Made by a program: the position numbers and the translations under genes. From an uncultured Lachnospiraceae bacterium (GTDB lineage: Bacteria > Bacillota > Clostridia > Lachnospirales > Lachnospiraceae), in NCBI GenBank assembly GCA_910587095.1, contig CAJUMJ010000052.1, positions 124,001 to 188,000 on the forward strand: 64,000 bases of DNA. Direction: 5' to 3'. The notes beneath the pieces are model-generated. The model worked only from the letters and a program-made list of their open reading frames with translations. It did no database searches and was not told the origin of the DNA. Below are positions 44,110 to 53,375 of this stretch, piece after piece (position 1 is the first letter of the stretch; each line of letters opens with the position of its first letter).

Positions 44110-46977
44110 ATGACTACCGTTTTTATAGGGCTGAGCATTTTAGGTATCAGTGTGATAGGTGTTGCATTAACGCTTTTGCTAAAGGGGGACGGATCCAGAG
44201 AGCAGAAGCTTATGCAATATTTTTTGATTGGTTCTCTTGTGCAAAATGCCGGCTATCTTTTGGAGCTGACGGCGCCCACGATGGAGGCGGCTCTGGTTTC
44301 AGTGAAAATTCAGTATCTCGGTTCACTGATTATTCCGATTACTTACTGTTATTTCATGTTTAGCTACTGTTTTGAAAAAACGCCGATAAAGCTTTTAGAG
44401 TTTATTCGGTTTATCGATTTTGTCATTCTCGGACTTGTTTTTACATGCGATTATCACACTCTTTTTTATCGCAGCGTAGAGTGGCTGCAGACGGCGCAGG
44501 GCCATAATTATCTGAATCTGGAGTACGGTCCCGGCTACTGGCTCTTTATGGTATGCGGTACGATCATCCCCTATTCGCTCTCCCTGTTTGCTCTGATTCA
44601 TGTCTGTCTCAGGAAACCGGATTATGCTGCGGATCGAAAATATATGCTGATCCTGTGTCTTTCCTTTCTGCCGGTAGTCATATTGTGCTCTTATGTTTTG
44701 AAGCTTTTCAGCGTATACGATCTGACTCCGTTCGTGTTGGGAATCATTCTTTCCTGCGTTGTTATTCTGATCTGGAGCCGGAAGGTATATGATTTTGGTA
44801 GTCTGGCTTCAAGTATTTTGCTTGACAATATGAATGACGGCGTCATCGCGATAGACAATCACAAACGGATTGTCAGCTATAATCCGGCTGCCACCGCGAT
44901 TTTCCAGGATCTGAATCCGGGCGCGGTCGGAAAACACATCGGGGAGTTGGCTGGATTCCCACTTTATATGCTTGACGACAATAATCGGGAAGAATTTGAC
45001 TTAAACGGCCGCTTTTATCAGGGACATGTGCAGCAGATTCCTGACAAATACGAAGGGACAAAAGGATACGTCATTCTGATTCTTGATGTGACGGAAACCA
45101 GAAATTATATCGAAGAAATCAAGCAGGTGCGTGAGCAGGCGGAGCAGGCGAACATTGCAAAGAGCGCCTTTCTTGCAAATATGTCCCACGAAATCCGCAC
45201 GCCGATGAACGCGATTGTCGGTTTGAGCGATATTATTATGGAGGAGAGCATCGGCAAGAAGGTATATGGTTATGCCTGCGATATCAAATCATCCTCCCGC
45301 AACCTGTTGGCACTGATCAATGATATTCTCGACCTGTCCAAAGTGGAAGCGGGGAAGATGAATTTGGTATTGACGGAATATCATTTGAAATCGCTGGTCA
45401 ACGAAGTGCTGAACATGATGGACATCGTTGCCTCCCAGCATGGTCTGATGCTGATGAGTGAATTTGATATGGAAATCCCCTGTCGTTATATGGGGGACGA
45501 AGGCAGAATCAAACAGATTCTCATCAATCTGCTCAATAACGCCCTCAAATTCACCAAGGAAGGTCATGTCAAAATATCCGTTGCGGGTATGCCGGGGGAC
45601 GCCCCTGATACGGAACGGTTGATTTTCAGTATAGAAGATACCGGCTGCGGCATCCGTGAAGAGAATTTGGAAAAAATATTTGAAAATTTCCGGCAGCTCG
45701 ACTCCAAACGAAGCCGGAGCGTAGAAGGTACGGGACTTGGTCTTTCCATCACGAGACATCTGGCGGAATTGATGAACGGCTCCGTCAAGGTGGAGAGCGT
45801 GTACGGCGAGGGCTCCACGTTTACGGTAGATATTTTGCAAAAGATCGTGGACAGCAGACCTCTGTCAGATGTTCCTGAGGAGGAGATAATAAAGGAAAAG
45901 CCGCTAGAACCTTTTAAGGCAAAGAACTGCAGAGTGCTGGTGGTAGATGACAATATGATCAACAGAAAGGTTGCCAGATCGCTGTTGCAGACTTATGATC
46001 TGGAAATAACCGAAGCGGAAAGCGGCATAGAGGCAATCAAGTATGTCAGGGGCACACTGTTTGATATCATTTTCATGGATCACATGATGCCCGGTATGGA
46101 CGGCATAGAGACGGTAAGCCATATCCGCGGCGAATGCGGTGAAAACGGTGTTCTTCCGATCATTATCGCGCTGACGGCCAACGCCATGGAAGGTGTACGT
46201 GAGACTTTTCTGGCAAACGGTTTTCAGGATTTCCTTACGAAACCCATTGACAGAAGAACCCTTCATATGGTACTTCTAAAATGGATTCCGGAAGAGAAAA
46301 AGACCCGGGGCGGCGGTTGGATTGACAGTCTGCAATCGAGCAATAACAATCTGTCAAAGTTTCAGGATATTATCATCGAAGGAATCAATACGGACGAAGT
46401 GGCCGAACATTCATCCGCCGGCGTCGAGGAATTTAATGAACTTCTTGATCTGTATTGTCTGGACGGGAAGCGCAAACTGGAAGTTCTCCGCGATCTTTTG
46501 GAGGAAAAGGATTATAAGGCTTACGGTATAGAGGTACACGCGTTAAAGAGCGCTTCCGCCAATGTAGGCGCCATGCAGGTTTCAAACCGGGCAAGAGAGC
46601 AGGAAAACGCAGTCAAGAGGGAAGATTATACGTTTGTTGAGAGTCATGCGAAAAAACTCCTGACAGAATATGAAGAGCAGCTTACATATATTCAGGAATA
46701 TCTGGACACAGGGCATAAGACGGAACACAGGAAGAAAAAAGATAAGGAAATGCCACAGGCAAAGCTTCTGGAAGAAATACGCACAGCCTTGAGCAGTCTG
46801 GAAAATTTCAAAGCCAAAGACTGCGCCCACAAGATAGAAGAACTGTTGGAATACCGGCTGGAAGCCGACACAGAAGAGGCGCTGTTAAAAATTCAGGAAC
46901 AGCTTAAATTATATGAGGACGATACGGCGGAGCAAATGCTACGTGAGTTGATAGAACAGATGCATAAGGAGGATTAG
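44110..46977 (+). CDS. Hybrid sensor histidine kinase with 7TM sensor, PAS, REC and HPt domains
   Basis: This 955-residue protein starts with seven membrane segments (residues ~1-225) of the histidine-kinase N-terminal 7TM type, then a PAS domain (about 235-340, DGVIAIDNHKRIVSYNPAA). The kinase core follows: H-box MSHEIRTPMNAIVG (His360), N-box NLLNNALKFT, G1 EDTGCGI, G2 GTGLGLSITRH. A receiver domain has Asp657 (FMDHMMPGMDG) and Lys in LTKPID. An HPt domain has His810 in VHALKSASANVGA. A helical tail with a second weak helical bundle ends the protein. All phosphorelay residues are present. The separate receiver gene follows after 6 nt and is the likely output partner. The ligand is unknown. 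Confidence 0.93.
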   Translation: MTTVFIGLSILGISVIGVALTLLLKGDGSREQKLMQYFLIGSLVQNAGYLLELTAPTMEAALVSVKIQYLGSLIIPITYCYFMFSYCFEKTPIKLLEFIRFIDFVILGLVFTCDYHTLFYRSVEWLQTAQGHNYLNLEYGPGYWLFMVCGTIIPYSLSLFALIHVCLRKPDYAADRKYMLILCLSFLPVVILCSYVLKLFSVYDLTPFVLGIILSCVVILIWSRKVYDFGSLASSILLDNMNDGVIAIDNHKRIVSYNPAATAIFQDLNPGAVGKHIGELAGFPLYMLDDNNREEFDLNGRFYQGHVQQIPDKYEGTKGYVILILDVTETRNYIEEIKQVREQAEQANIAKSAFLANMSHEIRTPMNAIVGLSDIIMEESIGKKVYGYACDIKSSSRNLLALINDILDLSKVEAGKMNLVLTEYHLKSLVNEVLNMMDIVASQHGLMLMSEFDMEIPCRYMGDEGRIKQILINLLNNALKFTKEGHVKISVAGMPGDAPDTERLIFSIEDTGCGIREENLEKIFENFRQLDSKRSRSVEGTGLGLSITRHLAELMNGSVKVESVYGEGSTFTVDILQKIVDSRPLSDVPEEEIIKEKPLEPFKAKNCRVLVVDDNMINRKVARSLLQTYDLEITEAESGIEAIKYVRGTLFDIIFMDHMMPGMDGIETVSHIRGECGENGVLPIIIALTANAMEGVRETFLANGFQDFLTKPIDRRTLHMVLLKWIPEEKKTRGGGWIDSLQSSNNNLSKFQDIIIEGINTDEVAEHSSAGVEEFNELLDLYCLDGKRKLEVLRDLLEEKDYKAYGIEVHALKSASANVGAMQVSNRAREQENAVKREDYTFVESHAKKLLTEYEEQLTYIQEYLDTGHKTEHRKKKDKEMPQAKLLEEIRTALSSLENFKAKDCAHKIEELLEYRLEADTEEALLKIQEQLKLYEDDTAEQMLRELIEQMHKED

Positions 46978-46983
46978 AACAAG

Positions 46984-47403
46984 GTGGATGATAAAACCAA
47001 AGTGGACGAGAAGTTAACAATACTTGCCGTGGATGACAGCAGCATCAGTCTGGCGACAATCGAACAGGAATTTAAAGGAACCTATGAAGTAGTAGCCTTA
47101 AATTCCGGCACGCGCGCGCTGCAGTACCTGAAACAGCAGCCCAAGCCGGATCTGATTTTGCTGGATATTCAAATGGCGCCAAAAGACGGCATAGAAACGC
47201 TGAGCGAAATTCGGGAAATGGAAAAGTGCGCGGAAATCCCCGTGATTATGCTCACGTCGCAGAGTGAGAAACAGACCATATTTGAAAGCTCCAAGCTCGG
47301 AATCAAGGACTATGTTCTCAAACCTTTTAAAACACAGGATTTGCATGACAGAATTGAGCGTGTTTTAAAGGCGGAAATGGAAAAAAGATTGGAAAACAGA
47401 TAA
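46984..47403 (+). CDS. Stand-alone receiver-domain response regulator
   Basis: The 139-residue protein is a single CheY-like receiver: acidic pair in AVDDSSIS, phosphoacceptor Asp61 in LLDIQMAPKDGIE, Thr in MLTSQSE and Lys in YVLKPFKTQ. It has no output domain, so it acts by protein contact or as a phosphate sink. It starts at GTG with ggagg 13 nt upstream and lies 6 nt after the hybrid kinase, the obvious phosphodonor. Confidence 0.88.
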   Translation: MDDKTKVDEKLTILAVDDSSISLATIEQEFKGTYEVVALNSGTRALQYLKQQPKPDLILLDIQMAPKDGIETLSEIREMEKCAEIPVIMLTSQSEKQTIFESSKLGIKDYVLKPFKTQDLHDRIERVLKAEMEKRLENR

Positions 47404-47411
47404 AAATCCAA

Positions 47412-47440
47412 TTGACAAACTGGAATGATTTGTATAAAAT
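47412..47440 (+). promoter_or_regulatory. Promoter of rplU-prp-rpmA
   Basis: TTGACA (47412-47417) with TAAAAT 17 nt downstream (47435-47440); a TATAAA reading at 47433 would give a 15-nt spacer. It begins directly after the receiver gene. Confidence 0.68.
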
Positions 47441-47447
47441 AAATGAG

Positions 47448-47531
47448 TATGCCGCATAGCGAGGTAGAAGTATGTCCGAAGGGCATCACCATAGTTAGCG
47501 AGTAAATGGGCGAAAGTCCATGAATAGGAGG
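47448..47531 (+). ncRNA. Ribosomal protein L21 leader
   Basis: The ~85-nt leader between promoter and rplU start is rich in paired segments: a long atgcc/gggcat arm (about 47451-47486) and a GAAA-tetraloop hairpin (tgggc-gaaa-gtcca, about 47508-47521) just before the aggagg. Its position and form match the Firmicute L21 leader, which is thought to bind a ribosomal protein and control this operon. A covariance-model search was not possible here. Confidence 0.65.
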
Positions 47532-47539
47532 TGCGCGAA

Positions 47540-47845
47540 ATGTACGCAATCATTGCAACAGGTGGAAAACAGTACAAGGTATCCGAGGGTGACGAGATCA
47601 GAGTGGAGAAACTTGATGTCGAGGTAGGTTCTACCGTTACCTTTGATCAGGTAATCGCCGTGAGCGATAACGGACTCAAAGTTGCAGGCGATGTGGCTAA
47701 TGCGACCGTTACCGGGACCGTTATGGATCAGGGCAAGGGACGCAAGGTCATCGTCTACAAGTATAAGAGAAAAACCGGTTATCACAAGAAAAATGGCCAC
47801 AGACAGCTCTATACGCAGATCAAAATCGACAAAATCAATGCGTAA
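47540..47845 (+). CDS. rplU: 50S ribosomal protein L21
   Basis: The 101-residue protein has the L21 signature: [18 protein letters not shown], then [20 protein letters not shown] and [11 protein letters not shown]. It binds 23S rRNA in the large subunit. The ATG at 47540 follows a perfect aggagg; an earlier in-frame start three codons upstream is too close to it. The stop overlaps the prp start (TAATG). Confidence 0.97.
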   Translation: MYAIIATGGKQYKVSEGDEIRVEKLDVEVGSTVTFDQVIAVSDNGLKVAGDVANATVTGTVMDQGKGRKVIVYKYKRKTGYHKKNGHRQLYTQIKIDKINA

Positions 47846-48177
47846 TGACTCGGATTACCATTTATAAAACAAAGTCAGGCGAATACCGAAAGTTTGTCTG
47901 TGACGGCCATGCCGGCTATGCCGATCGCGGCGAGGACATAGTCTGTGCGGCGATTTCCGCGCTGGTGATTAACACCGTAAATTCCTTGGAGGAGATAGCG
48001 AAGGAACCGACGCGGGTGGAGGCGGACGAAAAGGCTGGCAGGATCAGTTGTTTCTTTTTGAGACAACCTTTGCAGGCGAGTTCTCGCGTGTTGATGGATT
48101 CCCTGGCTCTTGGACTGAGCAACATCGTGGCTCAGTACGGAAAAAAGCACTGTAAATTGACATTTGAGGAGGTGTAA
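47845..48177 (+). CDS. prp: Ribosomal-processing cysteine protease Prp
   Basis: Prp removes the N-terminal extension of L27 in Firmicutes and related phyla. The 110-residue protein has the catalytic His in [20 protein letters not shown] and the catalytic Cys in the same segment (IVCAAISAL). It lies between rplU and rpmA, overlapping the former by one base and ending 4 nt before rpmA. The downstream L27 carries the expected cleavage site, so the pair is functional. Confidence 0.95.
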   Translation: MTRITIYKTKSGEYRKFVCDGHAGYADRGEDIVCAAISALVINTVNSLEEIAKEPTRVEADEKAGRISCFFLRQPLQASSRVLMDSLALGLSNIVAQYGKKHCKLTFEEV

Positions 48178-48181
48178 TACC

Positions 48182-48466
48182 ATGTTAAATATGAACCTTC
48201 AATTTTTCGCTCATAAGAAGGGAGTCGGTTCCACAAAGAACGGCCGTGATTCCGAGTCCAAAAGACTGGGCGCGAAGAGAGCCGACGGACAGTTCGTCAA
48301 GGCAGGTAATATCTTATATAGACAGCGCGGGACTAAGATTCATCCCGGCGTCAATGTAGGGAGAGGCGGAGATGACACATTGTTCGCTCTTGTGGACGGT
48401 GTTCTTCGTTTCGAGAGAAAGGGAAGAGACAAGAAGCAGGCTTCCGTTTACCCTGTAGAAAAGTAA
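48182..48466 (+). CDS. rpmA: 50S ribosomal protein L27 precursor
   Basis: The 94-residue L27 reaches the peptidyl-transferase centre. Its N-terminus [20 protein letters not shown] carries the Firmicute extension that Prp cleaves in LQFF-A, exposing AHKKG. Family motifs [10 protein letters not shown] and [21 protein letters not shown] follow. The ATG at 48182 lies after gaggaggtg. A terminator follows. Confidence 0.97.
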   Translation: MLNMNLQFFAHKKGVGSTKNGRDSESKRLGAKRADGQFVKAGNILYRQRGTKIHPGVNVGRGGDDTLFALVDGVLRFERKGRDKKQASVYPVEK

Positions 48467-48479
48467 GAACCCAAAAGAT

Positions 48480-48512
48480 GGCTCCGAACATTTTGATGTT
48501 TGGAGCTTTTTA
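48480..48512 (+). terminator. Terminator after rpmA
   Basis: An 11-bp stem (gctccgaacat at 48481-48491 with atgtttggagc at 48496-48506, one G-T pair) with a short loop is followed by a T-run. Confidence 0.85.
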
Positions 48513-48609
48513 TCTTATAAGAAATTATGGCAGCGTGAATCATTGGAGGAGAGTGCGAAGCATTCTCCGAATCGGGTGCGCGGGCACTCTATTTTTGTGA
48601 GGATGGAAT

Positions 48610-49899
48610 ATGTTTGCGGATCATGCGAAAATCTATATAAAGAGTGGTAAGGGTGGAGACGGTCATGTCTCCTTCCGGCGGGAAAAATATGTGCCGAACG
48701 GCGGACCTGACGGTGGAGACGGAGGTAACGGCGGCAGCGTTTACTTTGAGGTGGACGAGGGCTTAAATACGCTGTCCGATTTCCGTCACATCCGTAAATA
48801 CTGTGCCGAAAACGGTGAGGAGGGCGGAAAGAAAAACTGCGCCGGCAAAAACGGCGCGGATATCACGATCAAAGTGCCGGAGGGCACGGTGATCCGTGAA
48901 GCCGAAAGCGGTAAAGTCATCACAGATATGTCCGGTGAAAACCGCCGTTTCCTTCTCCTGAAGGGGGGCCGGGGCGGCAGCGGTAACCAGCATTACGCCA
49001 CAAGCACCATGCAGGCGCCAAAGTACGCCCAGCCCGGTCAGCCGGCAAAAGAGCTTGAACTTTTGCTGGAGCTTAAGGTAATCGCTGACGTGGGGCTTGT
49101 CGGTTTTCCGAATGTGGGAAAATCCACTTTGCTGTCGAAGGTGACGAACGCCAGGCCCAAAATCGCCAACTATCATTTTACCACTCTGAATCCGAATCTT
49201 GGCGTAGTGGATCTGAAGGACGCCAAGGGCTTTGTGATCGCCGACATCCCCGGTCTGATCGAGGGCGCGTCGGAGGGCGTCGGGCTTGGACATGAGTTTC
49301 TTCGCCATATCGAGCGGACGCGGCTGATTGTGCATATTGTAGATGCGGCATCCACGGAGGGGCGGGATCCTGTGGCGGATATCTACGCCATCAACAAGGA
49401 GCTCTCTGCCTACGATCAGGAACTTGCAGGGCGGCCGCAGATTATAGCAGCCAACAAAACCGATATGATCTATGATAAGGACGATGATCCCGTGGCGGTC
49501 ATACGGGCCGAATTTGAGCCTCAGGGCATACCCGTCTACGCGATCTCGGCCATCAGCGGCAAGGGAGTCAGGGAACTTCTCTATGCCATAAACAACCGTC
49601 TTGAGGAATTGCCGGATAAGCCGCTGACCTTTGAACAGGAATTTTTCCCCGAGTTTCACTTTGACGTGGGAAACGAGCCTTTCACAGTTGTCTATGATGA
49701 AGAGGCGGATGAATATGTAGTGGAAGGGCCGCGCATTGAAAAAATGTTGTCCTACACCAATTTAGAATCCGAGAAGGGCTTCAAATTCTTCCAGGATTTT
49801 ATGAAAAAACACGGGATTTTAGAGCAGCTTGAAGCACTTGGCATAGAGGAAGGCAGCACCGTCCGGATGTACGGGCTTTCTTTTGATTATTATAAGTGA
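48610..49899 (+). CDS. obgE: GTPase Obg/CgtA
   Basis: ObgE is an essential GTPase for 50S subunit assembly and growth control. The 429-residue protein has the glycine-rich Obg fold (residues ~1-158, KGGDGHVSFRREKYVPNGGP), the G domain (GFPNVGKSTLLSKVT, TTLNPNLGVVD, DIPGLIEGAS, ANKTD) and a C-terminal OCT domain (about 355-429). The clostridial order rpmA-obgE-yhbY is kept. A small 9-bp hairpin (48548-48568) lies in the leader region. Confidence 0.97.
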   Translation: MFADHAKIYIKSGKGGDGHVSFRREKYVPNGGPDGGDGGNGGSVYFEVDEGLNTLSDFRHIRKYCAENGEEGGKKNCAGKNGADITIKVPEGTVIREAESGKVITDMSGENRRFLLLKGGRGGSGNQHYATSTMQAPKYAQPGQPAKELELLLELKVIADVGLVGFPNVGKSTLLSKVTNARPKIANYHFTTLNPNLGVVDLKDAKGFVIADIPGLIEGASEGVGLGHEFLRHIERTRLIVHIVDAASTEGRDPVADIYAINKELSAYDQELAGRPQIIAANKTDMIYDKDDDPVAVIRAEFEPQGIPVYAISAISGKGVRELLYAINNRLEELPDKPLTFEQEFFPEFHFDVGNEPFTVVYDEEADEYVVEGPRIEKMLSYTNLESEKGFKFFQDFMKKHGILEQLEALGIEEGSTVRMYGLSFDYYK

Positions 49900-49926
49900 T
49901 TGGGTTTTAAAAGGAGATTTTGATAT

Positions 49927-50226
49927 ATGGAATTGACTAGCAAGCAGAGAGCACATTTAAAGAGTCTGGCCAACGGCATTGACCCTATTTTTCAGGTGGG
50001 AAAAGCCAGCCTGACACCGGAATTTACGGCGTCCATTGCCGACGCCTTCAACACCCGTGAGCTTTTAAAGATCACCGTCTTAAAAAACTGCGCGGACGAT
50101 CCGGGCATGATCGCCGAAGCGGTGGCGGATAGAACCCACTCCACGGTTGTGCAGGTGATTGGCAAGAAGATCATCCTCTATAAGCCGGATAAAAAAAATC
50201 CGAAAATCGTACTGCCAAAACCGTAA
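49927..50226 (+). CDS. yhbY: Ribosome assembly RNA-binding protein YhbY
   Basis: This 99-residue CRM-domain protein binds pre-50S particles. It shows the typical start LTSKQRAHLKSLANGIDPIFQVGK and the GxxG-type loop region, then VVQVIGKKIILYKPD. It lies 27 nt after obgE and 14 nt before nadD. Confidence 0.95.
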   Translation: MELTSKQRAHLKSLANGIDPIFQVGKASLTPEFTASIADAFNTRELLKITVLKNCADDPGMIAEAVADRTHSTVVQVIGKKIILYKPDKKNPKIVLPKP

Positions 50227-50240
50227 GGGGGGGGGACTGT

Positions 50241-50936
50241 ATGAGTCGAATCGGCATTATGGGAGGCACCTTCAATCCCATCCACAACGGACATCTGGCA
50301 ATTGCGGAGAAAGCGAGAGAGCAGTTTGCTCTGGAAAAAGTTCTGTTCATGCCAAGCGGCATCCCCTATATGAAGGATCAAACGGCAGTTTTGCCCGTGC
50401 AGGCACGCTTTGATATGACGACTCTCGCCATCAGAGATATGCCGGGCTTCGAGCTGTCCGAGATAGAGGCTGAGGACGTTTTGTCGGGGAAAAACACCTA
50501 TACATGTGATACCTTGCAAAAACTGAGGACTGCCGACCCCGAGGCTGGATACCATTTCATCATGGGAGCGGACAGCCTGTATGCCATCGAGGAATGGAAA
50601 AACCCGGCGCTGATTTTCCGAAACTGTACGATTCTGGTAGCTCTGCGTTCGGACGAGCCATCTTCCGGACAACAGGAGATTTCCGAAAACGGAGCCTGCG
50701 GACAGGCCGAAAGCAGGGAAAGGCCGCAGGAGCGGTTACAAGGTCAGGTGCGGTATCTGCGGGAAAAGTACCGCGCGTCCGTGGAAATTCTGGAATTTGC
50801 GGGAATGGACATATCCTCCACGCAGATCAGAGAGATGGTGCGAAAGGGAGCGTCTTTGCGGGGGCTTTTGCCGGAGGCCGTGGAAAAATATATCCGTGAA
50901 AATAACCTCTACAAAAAAGAAAGGAAAGAACCATGA
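50241..50936 (+). CDS. nadD: Nicotinate-nucleotide adenylyltransferase
   Basis: NadD adenylylates nicotinate mononucleotide in NAD synthesis. The 231-residue protein has GGTFNPIHNGHLAIAEKA at the N-terminus and SSTQIREMVRKG near the end. It is longer than usual (about 200) because of a Gln/Glu/Ser-rich insert (about residues 138-170) before the last domain. Its ribosome binding site is a run of nine Gs, unusually strong and slip-prone. The stop overlaps yqeK (ATGA). Confidence 0.94.
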   Translation: MSRIGIMGGTFNPIHNGHLAIAEKAREQFALEKVLFMPSGIPYMKDQTAVLPVQARFDMTTLAIRDMPGFELSEIEAEDVLSGKNTYTCDTLQKLRTADPEAGYHFIMGADSLYAIEEWKNPALIFRNCTILVALRSDEPSSGQQEISENGACGQAESRERPQERLQGQVRYLREKYRASVEILEFAGMDISSTQIREMVRKGASLRGLLPEAVEKYIRENNLYKKERKEP

Positions 50937-51520
50937 GCCAAAAGAAATACTCACCGGAAATCGAAAAAATCCGCCGGGCAATGGAAAAGGAACTATCCGC
51001 CGGGCGATATATCCACACTCTCGGGGTGGCCTACACAGCATCCTGCCTGGCGATGGCTCACGGAATCAACGATCTGGAAAGTACAATGACTTCCGGTCTT
51101 TTGCATGACTGTGCAAAAGCCATGCACGGTTCCGAATTGGTTGCTATCTGCGAAAAAGCGCATCTCAACGTGACGGCAGTGGAGAGGAGCAACCCCACGG
51201 CACTTCTGCATGCCAAGGCAGGGGCATATTTAGCCGAACACAAGTATGGTGTGAAGGACGAGGATATTCTGAACGCAATCCGCTATCACACAACGGGACG
51301 GCCGAACATGAGCAGGCTGGAAAAGATCATTTATATCGCGGATTATATCGAGCCCGGACGAAAACAGATTGCGGATCTTGATCTGATACGCAGGCTTGCC
51401 TATCAGGATCTGGACTGCACGATGGAAAAGATATTGGCGAGTACGCTCGCCTATCTTCGCACGACTGAAGGGCAGACGGATGAGATGACAGTTAAAACCT
51501 ATCATTACTATAAACATTGA
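50933..51520 (+). CDS. yqeK: HD-domain hydrolase YqeK (symmetrical Ap4A hydrolase)
   Basis: YqeK hydrolyses diadenosine tetraphosphate to two ADP. The 195-residue protein is an HD-superfamily enzyme with ligands in RYIHTLGVAYTA, GLLHDCAKAM and IRYHTTGRPNMS, then YIADYIEPGRK. It overlaps nadD by 4 nt and precedes rsfS, the conserved nadD-yqeK-rsfS order. Confidence 0.94.
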   Translation: MSQKKYSPEIEKIRRAMEKELSAGRYIHTLGVAYTASCLAMAHGINDLESTMTSGLLHDCAKAMHGSELVAICEKAHLNVTAVERSNPTALLHAKAGAYLAEHKYGVKDEDILNAIRYHTTGRPNMSRLEKIIYIADYIEPGRKQIADLDLIRRLAYQDLDCTMEKILASTLAYLRTTEGQTDEMTVKTYHYYKH

Positions 51521-51587
51521 CGGGAATCGGTTTGCGGGCCATATGGAAAGAGCCCCAACGACTATGGGAAAGGCAGGTGATTGACAC

Positions 51588-51941
51588 ATGAACACAAAGG
51601 AAACCGCGCTTTTAGCCGTGAATGCGCTGGAAGATAAGAAGGCGGAAGATATCCGCATCATTGACATCAGCGCGATATCTACCATTGCGGACTATTTTAT
51701 CATCGCCGGTGGCAGCAACAAAAGTCAAATCCAGGCTATGGCCGACAACGTATCGGAGATATTGGGAAAGGCAGGCGTCACTGCAAGACAGACGGAAGGC
51801 TATCAAAGTGCTAATTGGGTTTTGATGGACTTTCAGGATATAATCATCCATATCTTTGACAGGGAAAACCGTCTGTTCTATGATCTGGAACGAATCTGGC
51901 GCGATGGTGTTTTGATCGACAAGGAAACGCTGCTTAGATAA
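51588..51941 (+). CDS. rsfS: Ribosomal silencing factor RsfS
   Basis: RsfS binds L14 and blocks subunit joining in slow growth. The 117-residue protein has family features: DIRIIDISAISTIADYFIIA, GGSNKSQIQAMADNV, EGYQSANWVLMDFQDIIIHIF (in two parts) and FYDLERIW. It closes the ribosome-assembly cluster, before a bidirectional terminator. Confidence 0.96.
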   Translation: MNTKETALLAVNALEDKKAEDIRIIDISAISTIADYFIIAGGSNKSQIQAMADNVSEILGKAGVTARQTEGYQSANWVLMDFQDIIIHIFDRENRLFYDLERIWRDGVLIDKETLLR

Positions 51942-51969
51942 AGCAAATTTCCTTATGCGGTCCTGAAAA

Positions 51970-52013
51970 AAACAAAACCGGGGTAATCAAATCAATACCG
52001 CCGGTTTTGTTTC
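51970..52013. terminator. Bidirectional terminator after rsfS
   Basis: Arms aacaaaaccgg (51971-51981) and ccggttttgtt (52001-52011) form an 11-bp stem with A/T tails on both sides, serving rsfS and the convergent DUF378 gene. Confidence 0.8.
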
Positions 52014-52041
52014 TCTCTTTCTTATTTTACTCTGTCTGTAC

Positions 52042-52266
52042 TTATGCCTTGTTTGACTCTGCCGTGCCGTTTATTGTATACATATAGAACGTGATGATAT
52101 ACAGTCCGGCGATACCAACCAGGGCGTAAATGATTCTCGAAAACCATGACATATTACCAAATATAAATGCCACAAGGTCAAAACTGAAAAGTCCGATTAA
52201 TCCCCAGTTGATAGCGCCAATAATGGCGATCGTCAGGGCAAGGCTGTCTAAAGCTTTGTTCCGCAT
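52042..52266 (-). CDS. DUF378 small membrane protein
   Basis: This 74-residue protein has two membrane segments and the DUF378 core LALTIAIIGAINWGLIGLF, then FDLVAFIFG and IIYALVGIAGLY. Family members are small membrane proteins of unknown role. The start at 52266 follows gaagggggaaggaat; an upstream ATG at 52341 has no such signal. Confidence 0.85.
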   Translation of the reverse strand: MRNKALDSLALTIAIIGAINWGLIGLFSFDLVAFIFGNMSWFSRIIYALVGIAGLYIITFYMYTINGTAESNKA

Positions 52267-52425
52267 ATTCCTTCCCCCTTCATAAGACATCAACCCCTGA
52301 ATAAATAAAATGAGAGACTGATTTTTTAATCGTATTGCCAAAAGTCATGCAGTTACGATTACTATGTAGTATGTCTGAATCGGAAACGACTATGCTGGAA
52401 ATAACTTCTCAAAAAAATATCAATT

Positions 52426-53283
52426 TTATTTCTGTTCCTGCTTTTTGACAACAGGGATCCACACCTCATATTTTGCGTTATTCGGATCTGGACTTATGTA
52501 AACTTCAATGTCGGGCGCGTTCCCATATTCATATCCCGATGTCGGCAGCCATTCCGTTACAATTCGCTGCTCCAAAATCTGAATAGACTCGTTTGTCCCC
52601 TCACCGGGAAAAATAGCCCAGGTAGCGGCCGGCACCGTATACTCTTCAAAGTTTTTCTTCTCCTGTGAAGTAGCTACCGCAATGTAATACTTCCACGGAT
52701 CAGTTTCATTGCAAGTGCTGATTCCAAGCACGCCCATGGGCTGTGAATCCATCATGCCAACCAGTTTCTGCAGTGTCCCGTCCTCGGATACTTCGCCCCA
52801 TTTAGACGGAATGACCGCAAAATTTTCCTCAATATTCTTGTTTAAAGGCACCGACACACCGACAATGCGAAAAGCATCCTTCGTTTCAATCCTGTAGTTC
52901 ATTTCCTCCGCTCCTTTGACTGTTATTTTGAATGTAATTGGCGGAAAGGACTTTACGGACACACCCTCATTTTTTACAGTCGAGGGAGCAATCCCGTGAA
53001 CAGACTGGAAAGCCCTGTTAAACGAGGTGGGAGAGTGATAGCCATACTTGGCTGCCACATCTATGATCTTCATGTTTCCTGCCTGCAAATCCACAGCGGC
53101 GAGCGACATTTTTCTCCTGCGGATATATTCGGAAAGCGGGACACCGGCCATGTATGCAAACATTCTCTGGAAGTGGTAGGAGGAACAGCAGGCGATTCGA
53201 CCAAGCTGCTCATAATCTATATCGTCCGTCAAATGATCCTCCATATAGTTAATTGCCTCATTTAATCTTTCTATCCATTCCAT
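52426..53283 (-). CDS. AraC-family regulator with GyrI-like effector domain
   Basis: The 285-residue protein joins two N-terminal AraC-type helix-turn-helix motifs (about 8-105, FQRMFAYMAGVPLSEYIRRR, KYGYHSPTSFNRAFQSVHG) to a GyrI-like small-molecule-binding domain (about 120-280). This architecture is that of Rob/SoxS-like and BmrR-like drug-sensing activators. The target is unknown; a free-standing GyrI-like protein is encoded 2.7 kb away at 55996. It is transcribed alone, leftward. Confidence 0.9.
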   Translation of the reverse strand: MEWIERLNEAINYMEDHLTDDIDYEQLGRIACCSSYHFQRMFAYMAGVPLSEYIRRRKMSLAAVDLQAGNMKIIDVAAKYGYHSPTSFNRAFQSVHGIAPSTVKNEGVSVKSFPPITFKITVKGAEEMNYRIETKDAFRIVGVSVPLNKNIEENFAVIPSKWGEVSEDGTLQKLVGMMDSQPMGVLGISTCNETDPWKYYIAVATSQEKKNFEEYTVPAATWAIFPGEGTNESIQILEQRIVTEWLPTSGYEYGNAPDIEVYISPDPNNAKYEVWIPVVKKQEQK

Positions 53284-53375
53284 GCTGATCCATAATTCCT
53301 TTCGACAATGTCAGTATACAAGATTCTGTTTTACTATTCCTCTCAATCTCTGCACAGAAAAGAGAGTGTGCCATA

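Noticed and set aside
48763..49659. 298-codon minus-strand open frame
   Set aside because: Antisense to obgE; no ribosome binding site and no domain signature.
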